From contig JAAOOA010000594.1 in the NCBI GenBank assembly GCA_012861695.1, positions 206,905-270,904 of the forward strand: a stretch of 64,000 bases of DNA. The letters are read 5' to 3'. Below, one piece after another: positions 1 through 10,664 of this stretch. Both the position numbers and the translations under genes were made by a program. How positions within the stretch are numbered: the first letter of the stretch is position 1; the number at the start of each line of letters is the position of its first letter. Origin of the DNA: Trematomus loennbergii (taxonomy: Eukaryota > Chordata > Actinopteri > Perciformes > Nototheniidae). The notes beneath the pieces were generated by a model. It did not search any database. It was not told the DNA's origin and saw only the letters and a program-made list of their open reading frames with translations.

Positions 1-874
1 ACCTGCACTTTTTAAAGAACATCCATAAACATTCACCTGTTTGCATCTTGCTAATTATTTATCTAATATATCAGATTCCATGTACTTGTATATAGACTCT
101 TCTTGCACTATCTCTATTCTATTTGTATTTACTTGCACATCTCAAATCATTCTCTCGCACTATTTTATTCATCTTTCACTCAGAAATGTTCCTAACAGAG
201 TGAATTGACCTAGAAGCCTCTCAGTGGGCACCTTGCTTCCCTTGTTGCCTCCTTAAGGAAACACTGGACCATCCTTTACGAAAGATAAGTGTTTATGTAT
301 ATATATATTCCATAGAGTATTATTTATTCAAAGCGTTATATACAATGATACTAAATGGCTTTCATGCAACCAATTAGCTTCACACATTTATGAAACCCTC
401 AAGAAACAACATGCTATGCACGGACTCAAGTATCTAGATGTGCTTTTAGTGGCTTTGTAGTTTCCCCACAACAGAGGCACATCCAAAACACCCTCCGTCT
501 CATCATAACGTCTCCCAGTGTCCTGATGAATTCTCCTTCACTACTTCCTTTAATCCCAGATCACAATTTCTTGAGGAGAAGATATTCGTCAGCTTTATTG
601 AAGAGACTCAAGGTCCATTTTTAAAAGACATACACTTCAATATAAATGAAAAAAGTCAGTTATACCAATGTTTCCACAGAGGTGACTGATATCGTACTGA
701 GACGAGGATTTGACAGCAGCATAATGACACATTCATAATATTGCCACAAGCCATTACAAAACATGAAATGGGACAATAAATATAATATGCATATCATATG
801 TGTGTGTCTTTGGTTCTTGAGTGTATTGAACCGTCAACCTAGTTATTTAAAAATGTTGAAGGGATCCTTTTTCA

Positions 875-1232
875 GAGTGTGGTGCGTTCAGGGACCCTCA
901 GTAACTTTGAATATATCTGTGTGTAGTTCAGAGTGTGGTGCGTTCAGGGACACTCAGTAACTTTGACTATATCTGTGTGTAGTTCAGAGTGTGGTGCGTT
1001 CAGGGACCCTCAGTAACACAGTTGTGTGTGTGTGTAGTTCAGAGTGTGGTGCGTTCAGGGACCCTCAGTAACTCTGAGTATATCTGTGTGTAGTTCAGAG
1101 TGTGGTGCGTTCAGGGACCCTCAGTCACTTTGATTATATCTGTGTGTAGTTCAGAGTGTGGCGCATTCAGGGACCCTCAGTAACTTGGACTATACCTGTG
1201 TGTAGTTCAGAGTGTGGTGCGTTAGGGATCCT
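875..1232. repeat. Minisatellite, about 56-bp unit, 7 copies (left duplication)
   Basis: Units contain the core GTTCAGAGTGTGGTGCGTTC followed by AGGGACCCTCAGTAAC and a variable TATATCTGTGTGTA spacer. I count seven cores. The array lies downstream of COX5A exon 2 on the minus strand. The other duplication copy has eight cores at the matching place, so the array has changed length since duplication. Confidence 0.85.
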
Positions 1233-1643
1233 TTTAGTTTTGTTTTGGGTTATTTATTTAATATTATTCATATATTTTATTTAGCTTGACCTGGTGTTCT
1301 CATCTAAATGTCCTGCTGTGTCCTTTATTTGCATCTCTTGCCTGTACTATATTTAGAATAAGCAATAATAAGAAGAGCAACCATTATATTGCACCATTTT
1401 ATCCAAACAATACACACAGTTTTGTTAAAAGTGGGAATAAAACCCAACTCCTAGAAACATTGGGGCTTATAACAACCAGAACACTTTTCCAGATTGACTG
1501 AAAATAGGTCTAACTTTTGACAGAATGTATTCTTTTGTCCACACTTTTCAATGAAACCCCAACTATAACCATAACATGAACCACACTATTAACAACAGAG
1601 CGAGGACACATCATCAGAAGATATTTAAAAAGCACAAAGGTAC

Positions 1644-1760
1644 CTTTCCTCAGCTCCCAGGCATCGATGTCAGGTTTGCTGAAGTACGTCACCCAGCGGG
1701 CGTCAAACTCCTCGTCCGTCTCCACCCGGCCGTGGGAGTAACATCTGGAGGCCAATGGAG
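1644..1760 (-). pseudogene. COX5A: COX5A exon 2, left (degenerate) copy
   Basis: On the minus strand this 117-bp block reads as cytochrome c oxidase subunit 5A, with the segments [20 protein letters not shown] and [14 protein letters not shown], flanked by a TTTTCAG acceptor and a GTACCT donor. COX5A is a nuclear-encoded, matrix-side subunit of respiratory complex IV. The exon is identical to the one at 23,711-23,827. In this copy the next exon is missing: sequence jumps from the equivalent of 22,075 to about 22,597, removing exon 3. Exon 3 is 122 bp, not a multiple of three, so skipping it breaks the frame of exon 4. The copy therefore cannot make normal COX5A, although exon 4 would lie outside the window. 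A haplotype misplacement remains possible. Confidence 0.85.
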
Positions 1761-3518
1761 CTGAAAACATGACATACAGAGGTTCATTTACAATGTTTTT
1801 AAATAATACAAGAGACACAAATATTAGAGTCATTGCGTGCCTATTGATTTGAACACGATCCGTGTATCCATCATTTCCTGGTCTTCTCTAAAGAAGAGGA
1901 CCAATGAAAACGTTGTCATGTTGCCGTTGTTCAGCATGGAAACATTCATTAGCTAACAATGACATTATTGTTCTATTAATATATCATGGTTTCTCTCTGA
2001 CAATTCTACATGATATAATGTGATGAATCGATCCCCGTCTAATTCTCCTTGATAGCGCACATTTCACAGCAAAAAGAGAGACTTCAATCAACGTATTAAT
2101 CATCTAAAGGTTCATCTTTTAAACCCTAGTGTAATTCACGAAAGATAAATAGTATTTGAATCTAAAGCCTTATATTAATAAGCCAAACATTTAAACCATA
2201 ATGACCTTAAAGTAAAACGGCTCTAACAAACACTGTATACATCGTTTAAAATAGCTCTTCTTTTACCAGCTGCCAAAACTAATGCTTAAACAAATTAAAA
2301 TCCAATTTGTTAAAGTAAACAGTATTTTGGAAAAGGCCTTTGTGCAAAATAAGTACTTTTGTTGGTACTTTAGGTATTTTGATGAGAATCAATGGGTAGT
2401 TAAGTAACTTTTGAATAGGCGTTTTACTTGCAACAGTATTTACATTTTAAAGTGTACTTTAGCTATGTGTAATGATTTAAAATGCATTAACTCAAGTACT
2501 TGTACTTTAATGAGTTATACTTCTACTACAATTTGGAAGCCAATATTGTGCTTTTTACTACATTGTTTAACAAAATGAGTTTCTAGATACTTTACAGATT
2601 CAGATTATTAGCTCATACAAACTATACATAAACTAAGATATACAATTAAAGGTTAAGATATCCAATAACAGCATATAAAGGCATTACAATGAGCTCTACC
2701 TGTACAAGCTGGGATGATTACACATTCATGTATATAACTTTAAAATGGGACATTACACACAAGTACTTTTACTTTGGTACTTAGTTTTGAGGCAATACTT
2801 TTTGAATGCAGGACTTTTACTTGTAACATAGTATGTTTTCTATTAAGCTACTTTGACTTAAGTTAGATATCTAAGTATTTCTTCCACTCCTACAAAAGTT
2901 ACTCCATAACTGTCTCTAAAAAAAGTGAAAACTCCTCCAGATGTCCCCAGCAGTTCTGTTTATGGAATAAGAAAGTATAACACTGTAGGTGTTTGTGGGC
3001 CAACTATATAATGTCACTTAATGTCAATCAAACTCAATCTTAGCATTGTTTTACGAGAAAGAGAACACTTCATTTTGTAAACACGACTAATATAAACAAC
3101 TGTCAATCCCAGGCTAAGCTAATCAGCTAGCAGCTAGCCTATGGATGAATAAAGAGAGAGAGGCATTCATTCCTATGAGAGTTGCTCAGAGGCTTGAAGC
3201 CAAAAATAGAGCGACTGTAGGTTCAGAAAATACCCGGATGTGGGCCCATAGCGCATGCGCAGTCTTACTTTTCTTATAAACTATAGCCTTTGAGTCGTTG
3301 TTCCACATAACATGCCAAGATTTTATTATTCATTGTTCTTTATTAATTATTATACTTCAATTTGCTGCTGGAATAAAGCTGTTTTATACCAGTGACATCC
3401 TTGAAGTTGTAGTACCCCCGTTTGGCCACTACGCCCATTCATAAAAACCGTCTTCAACTAGCCTCCCAGTTTCTATTTACAAGCTAGCGTTAGCCGGGCT
3501 ATCTTTAGCAGACATTAC

Positions 3519-3581
3519 CGGGAAGACTTGCGGCTCCAGCAGGGTGTCCATCTCCGGTTCCTCTATGATGTCGTTCATCAT
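3519..3581 (-). pseudogene. FAM219B: FAM219B exon 1, left copy (orphan exon)
   Basis: Minus-strand 63-bp coding block starting ATGATG and ending at a CCG/GTAATG donor. It encodes 21 residues beginning MMNDIIEEPE. It matches the exon at 35,684-35,746 except for one coding change visible here: codon 11 is Met in this copy and Lys in the other. No exon 2, 3 or 4 follows on the minus strand within this copy; the region where they should lie (between 3.5 and 1.8 kb) holds only AGTAC-type repeat and intronic sequence. The upstream segment with the CCATGG site and GC-rich promoter-like sequence is also duplicated. It is probably a non-functional remnant. Assignment to FAM219B rests on the complete right copy, where this exon joins in frame to recognisable FAM219B exons. 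Confidence 0.7.
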
Positions 3582-3784
3582 CTTGTCGGTAGTTGTCACA
3601 ATTTACTCCACAAAACAGCCATGGTGGGACTTTGTTGTTCTTCTCCTCGGGAGCAGGGAGGCACTTCTGTCAGCTAATGCATGAGTGACAGGTTCCATAC
3701 TACTTCCGGGAGAAGTTTTTCAAAATAAAACATGAGAATAGCTGACGTAGCAGGGAATTGTAAAGAGGATTATTTCAAACAATC

Positions 3785-4090
3785 AGAGGTGGAAGAACTA
3801 CTCAGATCTTGTACTTGAGTAAAATTCAAAGTACCAGAGTGTAGGAATACACTGTTAGAAGTAAAAGTCCTGCATTTGTACTTTTACTCCACGACAAGTT
3901 AGAAGTAAATGGTGTACTTTTACTCCACGACATGTATTTAATACCTTTAGTTACTTCTGGATGAATGATGTGAAATATAATCAAGTGTTAAATCAGACTT
4001 TAGTTCCACCTGGAGTAAATTCACAAGCTACCCTGCTGTATACAAAGTCATTCAAACTAGCTGCACATTTACCAGCTTTGAGAACACTTT
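3785..4090. repeat. AGTAC-type dispersed repeat (left copy)
   Basis: Sequence rich in AGTACTTTTACTCCA and CTTGTACTTGAGTAAAA-like words, starting CAGAGGTGGAAG. It is a common teleost non-autonomous element; related copies occur at 2,340-2,900, 12,410-12,490, 25,620-26,090, 34,920-35,060, 35,950-36,260 and 53,220-53,410. No coding content. Confidence 0.7.
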
Positions 4091-4803
4091 AATGATCAAT
4101 CATTATGAAACACATCAATATATTATTCTGAAATGCACCACTTCTCCCAGCTCTGCTGATTAACAGAGGGAGGAGCTGCAGACAGGGAGGGACATCTAAA
4201 GTGAACGTGATGAAGCCAGACTCCATTTTACACTTCAACAGAGCAGGAGCAACAGGGTGAGTGTTGGTTAAAACCAGGCCCTGCTGGGTTTTTAATACAT
4301 TATTATAACTGTTATAGGGGAGAGCGGGGCTGGTTGGCACACGTTTCACTCTCTGTCATATTTCTCCTTCATATGTTACCAGTGGGGATTTTTTTTACTG
4401 GGTGGACGCTATTTTAATAAGATCATCCCAAACAATGCCACAAGTGCGCACTTGTGGCAGGTGTACAGGTACAGGTTGTACAGGTTGTACAGGTTGTACA
4501 ATTGTACAGCTTGTACAGGTTGTCTTTTCTTCTCTTCGTGAATGATATTCTTTTTAGAAAAGAAGTCAAGTAAAGTTTTTTTGCCTGCCGTTATAGAGCT
4601 GTTTCGTTTGCGTTCTTGAGGGCGGCGAGCTGGTGGTGTCAACCTGGGGTCACGAGCGTGATGACAAATCATAATTTTTTTAAGGAAATCGTTTTTATTT
4701 TGTATTATAATTACTGTGAAATGTATTATGTTTTCGTCATTATTACAACAAATCAGGGTTCGAGTTATAAACTGAGCTCTATGGGAGTCTGTAAAACTAA
4801 CGC

Positions 4804-4881
4804 ATGCACACGCGCGCACACACTCAAACACACACACACACACACCCACCCACACACACACACCACACACACACACACACT

Positions 4882-4955
<74 letters not shown>

Positions 4956-5028
4956 AAACACACACCCACACACACACTCAAACACACACCCACACACCCA
5001 CACACACACACCCACACACACACCCATA
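4804..5028. repeat. (CA)n microsatellite with a shared seed sequence
   Basis: An impure CA tract with CTCAAA and CCCA interruptions. Its left edge, AAAACTAACGCATGCACACG followed by CGCGCACACACTC, is the same as that of the tract at 9,740. The open frames here on both strands (Thr/His or Val/Cys only) are artefacts of the repeat. Confidence 0.95.
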
Positions 5029-5302
5029 TATGGAGCTAATTTCCTGCCATAACTCCACAAACAAACTAAACAGGTTTTACAAATGCCACATGATTCACTA
5101 ACAAACACAATGTGGTCTGCAAATACAAAACACCATCTACAAACTAATGCATTTAGTTTTGCAAAAAAAACGTATCTATCAAATAAACACATACCATTTT
5201 TCTAATAAATCATGTTTCAGAGACAAATTCAGCATAGGTTTTACAAGTACACACATTTTTTTTACGACTACATCACTTTTTTTTACAAGTACAACACTTT
5301 TT

Positions 5303-5414
5303 AACACACACACACCCACACACACCCACACCCACACACACACACACACACACACACCACACACCACACACACACACACACACACAACACACACACACAC
5401 ACACACACACACAG
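5303..5414. repeat. (CA)n microsatellite
   Basis: Nearly pure CA with a few CCCA and ACCAC interruptions, 275 bp after the previous tract. Non-coding. Confidence 0.95.
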
Positions 5415-6315
5415 CAGCAGCCCTCTACTTGCGACAAACTTAAATATGAAAAGGTTCAACTACGCACACACACATCATCTCGGCTCACGCAGCACGCTCA
5501 CAGGCATAGATTGCGCAATAATGTATTGCGCACCTTGGAGGTGCAGCGCAGGCATATTGTCATTCAAGAGACTGCGTAGTTCTTTTGGAAAACATGTTTT
5601 TCTTTTAGCCTATTTACCTCGTTAACGTAAATAATACTCGTTACATTGACACATGCATTATTTGTGATTAAAATAATAAACGTTTTTTTTTCATATGGAA
5701 TGCAGTTGGAGGTCAACCAATCACAGAGCTTAAGGACTAATCACGGGGTCTGTTGAGCAAAGCGGAACAATAGCTGAGGATTATGGGTAGTGTTGTGTCT
5801 TCTGCCATCCTAAACTCCGAAAAAATATTTGTTTCTCCGAATCGAAGGGGAAAAATACAAAAGCATTGTACACAGTTTAAACCAATCAATGTTGTGTAAT
5901 TAACAAGGATAATCTGGTGTTTTTGAGTTGATGAGTAGTGCAGATATCCCTGTAAAATCAATCGACAGGAAGGAGAATACTTACTTCCGGTGTAAAATCC
6001 TCATAATCCAATGGGAATGGACGCTCACATGCCTTTAACTGCCGCCGACATGGACCGATGCGGTGCTTCCCTGAGCGTCAAATACCGCCGCCGATGGGAA
6101 TACATTGCAATCAGTTGAAAGCTCTTTGCGTCCGTTTATGAAGCTGAAGGAGACTCGGCGCGTCACAACTGCACGCCAAAGGACCCTGACCAAGCGTCGC
6201 TATTGGACGATCAGGGAGGGAGACTGTGTTGGTATGAGCAGCAGTGCAATAGCCTGTAGTTGCTGCTGCAGCACTGAAGACAAACTTCCCCAGGCCGGCT
6301 ATTCCCATAGACCTC
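5415..6315. other. Unassigned intergenic sequence
   Basis: No gene recognised. The part from 5,980 to 6,315 is GC-richer, with several CpG sites. The plus-strand open frame near 6,105-6,422 resembles no protein I know and runs into a hAT-type terminus (CAGGGGTGGGGAACC, 6,323). Probably remnants of mobile elements. Confidence 0.4.
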
Positions 6316-6322
6316 TAAACCA

Positions 6323-7262
6323 GGGGTGGGGAACCTCCGGCCTCCGGGCCGTATACGGTCCGCGAGACCATTTGATACGCCCCTCCCAGGTAATTTATAA
6401 ACACTTAAAGAAAGTAAAATAATTAAATTAAAGAAATCTAGATTGCAAAATAATTAAACAAGCGAGTGCCTGTTTTTCCTGGCCATGGTCAGGGTCCTTG
6501 AACACAACACGAGCCTAACGTGTCATCACGTGGTATATGTCTCGTCTGACTGGGGTGTAGCATGGATGGATAATAAGAACAGGTGTAGTAAGGTGTAGTG
6601 CTGCCGGTGTTGTATCAAATGATGCACCCCCGTCGTGAAATGCACCCCTGGCCTGCCGTAAAAAGCACCCCCCCCAAAAGATGCTTCTATTAGTCCCACC
6701 CTCAAGCACTTTGGAGGGTATGTTGTAGGACTAGTACCAATAAATGGAGCAAGTTTCATGTATGTGACACGTTTATTGTCAGAGATAGCAAGGGGTGCAT
6801 ATCGTGGCAACCAGGCTGTTCATAAAAAGCACCCCCCAAAATAAAAATGTTTCTATTAATCCCACCCTCAAGCACTTGATGTAAAAATAAACAATACATT
6901 GTAAAGCACAACTACAAGCACAAGTATACAGACAGGACGTCACAATTAAATAAAAAATTAACTGAAAAATAAGTGAATGCAAAATCCAGGATTCGACAAC
7001 CCAACCATCAAAAAGACAACATAGAATAGCGGACTATACGTTCAAATGCACGTTCTCGTGTCAAGGGGTGCATAATTTGACACAACACCGGAACGCCGCT
7101 CCAGCCCTTCACAAATTGCAGTACCCATAAGGAGCCGTACACATGCCGCAGTGTTTGCGTGGCTGTGTCTTTAGTTGTAAGCCCAGTGGCGATCTGTTCA
7201 TCTGTCATACTGATCATACAGGCAATAACGCCATCGAAAAGAATATGATACACAGGGTTGGG
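6323..7262. mobile_element. hAT-like element fragments (CAGGGGTGGGGAACC terminus)
   Basis: Begins CAGGGGTGGGGAACC, a typical terminus of teleost non-autonomous hAT elements. Around 7,185-7,230 it contains the reverse complement of a stretch near 34,250-34,300 (CAGATGAACAGATCGCCACT), so both are remnants of one family. A second terminus-like sequence, CAGGGTTGGGTTGTAACG, starts at 7,253. No intact transposase frame is present. Confidence 0.55.
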
Positions 7263-7483
7263 TTGTAACGGAATGCATGTAACGGCGTTACATCAGAATA
7301 CAAAAAAGTAACTGTATTCAGCTCGCGTTATATTTGAAAAACGAGTAATCTGATCATAGTTACTTTTGTAAACCTGAAATGAATACATTTTGGAATACTT
7401 ATTGGAATTATTGGTGGAAAGGCACAACATGTAATACACATTACCGGCAGACCTGTGTGCACGGCGCTGCAGCATGTCTGAGC

Positions 7484-7484
<1 letters not shown>

Positions 7485-7516
<32 letters not shown>
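7485..7516. repeat. (GA)n microsatellite
   Basis: Sixteen or so GA dinucleotides. The short Leu/Ser frame on the minus strand is a repeat artefact. Confidence 0.9.
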
Positions 7517-7521
<5 letters not shown>

Positions 7522-7639
7522 TGGCAGATGAGAGAGAGATCTCTTTTAAATATATTGAAAGTAGGAGATGGTTTGATAAAATGTGCACGTTTATGTAGCA
7601 TTTCTTTATTGTTGAAATTATGACATTTCACAACGGGAT

Positions 7640-8120
7640 ACAATCAAAGTGAATGGCCTGCTGCTGCAATATTCTAAAGAAGGGTTTAAGACAGTGCAAA
7701 AGGACTAAACAGGGAACATGTTGGGAAACAGGAGACATGTAGCACTACAGTGAGTAGGCTGATCTGAACAGGTGGGTTTTGAGGAGGGACGTGAATGTGG
7801 TGATTGTGTCAGACTGTCGGATGTGAAGGGGGAGAGAGTTCCATAGTTTGGGAGCAGCTAAAAGCCAGAACCCCCATCGTGACTAGGCCTGGGGGGGGGG
7901 GGGGGGGGACAGTTAGCAGGCCAGTAGAGGAGGGGCGGAGGGAGTGAGAGGGGGTGTAGGAGGTCAGCCAGGTAGGTGGGGGCCAGGTTGTGGAGGGCTT
8001 TGAATGTGAGCAGGAGGGTTTTGAAGTCTATCCGGTATTTTACAGTTAGCCAATACAGATGGATGAGGATGGGGGCGATGTGCTCAAATCAACTGTTGTG
8101 AACGTCCTTTGTTGAAAGTA
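7640..8120. repeat. Interspersed repeat, purine-rich, with poly-G run
   Basis: Contains phrases familiar from dispersed fish repeats (AGGTGGGTTTTGAGGAGGGA, GTTCCATAGTTTGGGAGCAG) and a run of about 19 G at 7,889-7,907. From about 8,083 it continues with CTCAAATCAACTGTTGTGAA, a sequence also found at 37,090. Class not determined. Confidence 0.5.
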
Positions 8121-9215
8121 GTGTTGTGGCGATCCAGCATAACATAACAGGAAAGAATGAAACAGAGAGGAATCAATAAAACACAAACACAGATAAAGCT
8201 GATCAGTAATTATTATTTAGTTGTTGCAACAAACCAAACAATAATGGGAAGTACATCACCTGCTCTCAAGCCATCATACAGCAATGCTCCCCAGAACAGA
8301 AGAAACACAGTGTCTCGTGTCTTTGTTATTTGTTCTTCAAAATACATTAGTAAATACTTTGTGAAGTATTCACAATATAACTAACCCTCTCTAGGATATC
8401 AAATCCGTTCATCTTTAACCAGATACTATTTCCCTATTTATGTTCAGTTCATGATAATTATGGTATAACGACCACACGTTTTACCAATAGCTAGTTTATA
8501 TGTCAAGATTATTATGTGTGACATAATAATCAGATGTCTTGTATGCTAAACAAGGATCTTAAACTTTAATCTTTTCAGTATTCCAGACCATCGTTAAACA
8601 AGCAGCCTCTTTTCTTAAACACTAAACATAATGTTCTGCACCACCCTCTGGAAAACTCTTGCACAGTTATGCTGTAAAATCATTGCATAATTTCTTCAGA
8701 GTCTGAACAGTCTGAGACAAGCCTGTCTCAAGATCTTGTCATAATGAGAACAGTCAATGATTTGTTGTCCTCTGGAGCTGTAGTCAGTGGGATCAAGGAA
8801 ACTCTTTTTGGCATTGGGATGTCCTGAGGGAAGGAACCTCTGGATCAATGTGGTACAATCAGCAGACACACGTTGTCCTCTGCACAGTAGAAATCCCCAA
8901 AAATGGCAGTTCCTCTTCACACCACTGTTGCCTTGACAACGAGGCACAAGCAAAATGTCAAAACCTCCTCAGAGATGCGTTCTTTGCACACTTCTTCTGT
9001 TTCTGTAGTGAGCAACATCTCACCAACACACTGATTCAGAGTACAACCCAAAGGTGGCGCATAACTATCCAATGTTGCTGTAATCACAGCAAATCAGCTA
9101 CTAGAGAAAAACTCAATTTAAATCTCCCCCAACGGGTTACAAAATGAAATGGCTGATATGGTCAGGAATGCTGAAACATGTGAATGTTAAAATAAACTAA
9201 TGGTGATAGTTGACC
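8121..9215. other. No gene recognised
   Basis: AT-rich sequence with short open frames only and no protein similarity that I can recognise. No splice-flanked exon seen. Confidence 0.4.
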
Positions 9216-9300
9216 AAATCAAATCAAATCAAATCAAATCAAGTTTTATTTATATAGCACATTTAAAAGCGATTTTTGGTCGAGCCAAAGTGCTGTACAT
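9216..9300. repeat. (AAATC)n and short dispersed repeat tail
   Basis: Five-base AAATC units lead into AAGTTTTATTTATATAGCAC and GCCAAAGTGCTGTACAT, a widespread fish interspersed-repeat tail. Non-coding. Confidence 0.7.
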
Positions 9301-9751
9301 GTAATAAAAACACATTACTACAATCACAATAAAAGACAATAAATTACCCAGATTCTTTACTTCATTAAAAGTAGTAAAACTACATCTACATCTACAATCT
9401 CTTTTGTCTAGTTGACGTCCTGCTTTTAAAATTCTAGTCAGGAAAATAAAATAAACATCATCTTTAAAATCTTCTTAGATTCAAAACCAAAAAAGGTATT
9501 CCTTCTCCACCATGATCCATTTCTACATCAAAGTCCATCAAAACTGATGATTTATCTTTAAAAAACCATGAAGAATGACAGTTCTCAAAAACACTATTCT
9601 TCTTTACTTCAGTTCTAAGTCAAATGAGCAAAACAAGGAAACCCTCCTTAACCACTATAGATTCATCTTTTAATCAATTTGCTTATTCTATTCATTTTCT
9701 AATTGTGTATCTAAGTTGTGTGTTACAAGCATGGTCTGGAAAACTAACGCA

Positions 9752-9820
9752 TGCACACGCGCGCACACACTCAAACACACACCCACACACACACACACAC
9801 ACACACAACAAACACACACA

Positions 9821-9896
<76 letters not shown>

Positions 9897-9914
9897 ACAC
9901 ACACAACACACACA

Positions 9915-9973
<59 letters not shown>
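9752..9973. repeat. (CA)n microsatellite inside a LINE remnant
   Basis: CA tract preceded by the same seed as at 4,795 (AACGCATGCACACGCGCG). Its right edge abuts the reverse-transcriptase fragment of the LINE described next. Confidence 0.95.
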
Positions 9974-9984
9974 GCAAAATGTCA

Positions 9985-10158
9985 AGTTGACCAGTATCCC
10001 ACACCCTGTTAAACAATCTTAACACAATGGCTAGAGAGTTATCTGTCATGTGTTCCAACATTTTATAACAAACACCATCTTTCCCAGGAGTGGTTTGGCG
10101 AGCACTAGTGATTGCTCTTCTCAACTCAACTCATACTAAAATGCAGGTCCAATTGATC
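9985..10158 (-). mobile_element. LINE fragment: start of reverse transcriptase domain
   Basis: The minus strand reads AITSARQTTPGKDGVCYKML then EHMTDNSLAIVLRLFNRVWD, the N-terminal part of a non-LTR retrotransposon reverse transcriptase (the TPGKDG motif). It is separated from the upstream part of the same ORF2 by a hAT-like insertion (10,167-10,656) and is cut at its other side by the CA tract. The catalytic motif of the reverse transcriptase is not present. Confidence 0.75.
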
Positions 10159-10166
10159 CCCTAACG

Positions 10167-10656
10167 CAGGGGTGTCAAACTCAATTTCACCACATCAGCA
10201 TTATGGTTGCACTCAAAGGCCGGTTGTAACTTTAAGACTATATAAAAAGACACATATAAATATTGAATATAATAATGTAATAACTTCATAATTAACTACG
10301 TCTGAAAGCAGAAGTCTAGGGCAAATAATTGCAAGTCTCTTCAGTAAGAATGTCACAATATGATTTTAAAAGAAAAAGCCACATTAAAAAAAATGACATT
10401 TAAAAAAAAAGATCTATTCATGAGAAAAATGCTAATTTTAAGAAAAAAGGCATATTTGGACAAAAAAAGTCAAATTCTGAGAAAAAGTCAAATTTGAGAT
10501 GCATTGTGGGACATGTCGTTTATGGGCAACGTGCTTCTGTAAAGTAGCACGTAACCGTATAATAAACATATTTTATTCTTTGCAAGCTCTTGTGGGGCCA
10601 CATAAAATGAAGTCGCGGGCCAGATATGGCCCCGGGCCTTGAGTTTGACACCCCTG
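10167..10656. mobile_element. Non-autonomous hAT-like element in the LINE, 8-bp TSD
   Basis: A 490-bp element with matching termini CAGGGGTGTCAAACTCAA on the left and its exact reverse complement on the right (18 bp). It is flanked by a perfect 8-bp target duplication, CCCTAACG, at 10,159-10,166 and 10,657-10,664. An 8-bp duplication and CAGGGGTG ends are typical of the hAT superfamily. It has no transposase frame. It splits ORF2 of a LINE, so it is the younger insertion. Confidence 0.93.
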
Positions 10657-10664
10657 CCCTAACG

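Larger units (their letters stand above)
1..4320. repeat. Left copy of a segmental duplication (COX5A-FAM219B), reduced
   Basis: Bases 1-2,735 run nearly base for base with 21,513-25,280, and 2,760-4,320 with about 34,930-36,895, differing by scattered substitutions and small indels. The copy extends past the left window edge. It lacks about 520 bp around COX5A exon 3 (join near 555) and about 9.6 kb between the two matching blocks (join near 2,740), which in the other copy hold FAM219B exons 2-4. It could be a real degenerate duplicate or a collapsed second haplotype placed in tandem by the assembler. Confidence 0.88.

Noticed and set aside
1576..1764. Plus-strand open frame over the COX5A exon (also 23,643-23,831)
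   Set aside because: It is the shadow of the minus-strand exon, which has family similarity and splice sites.
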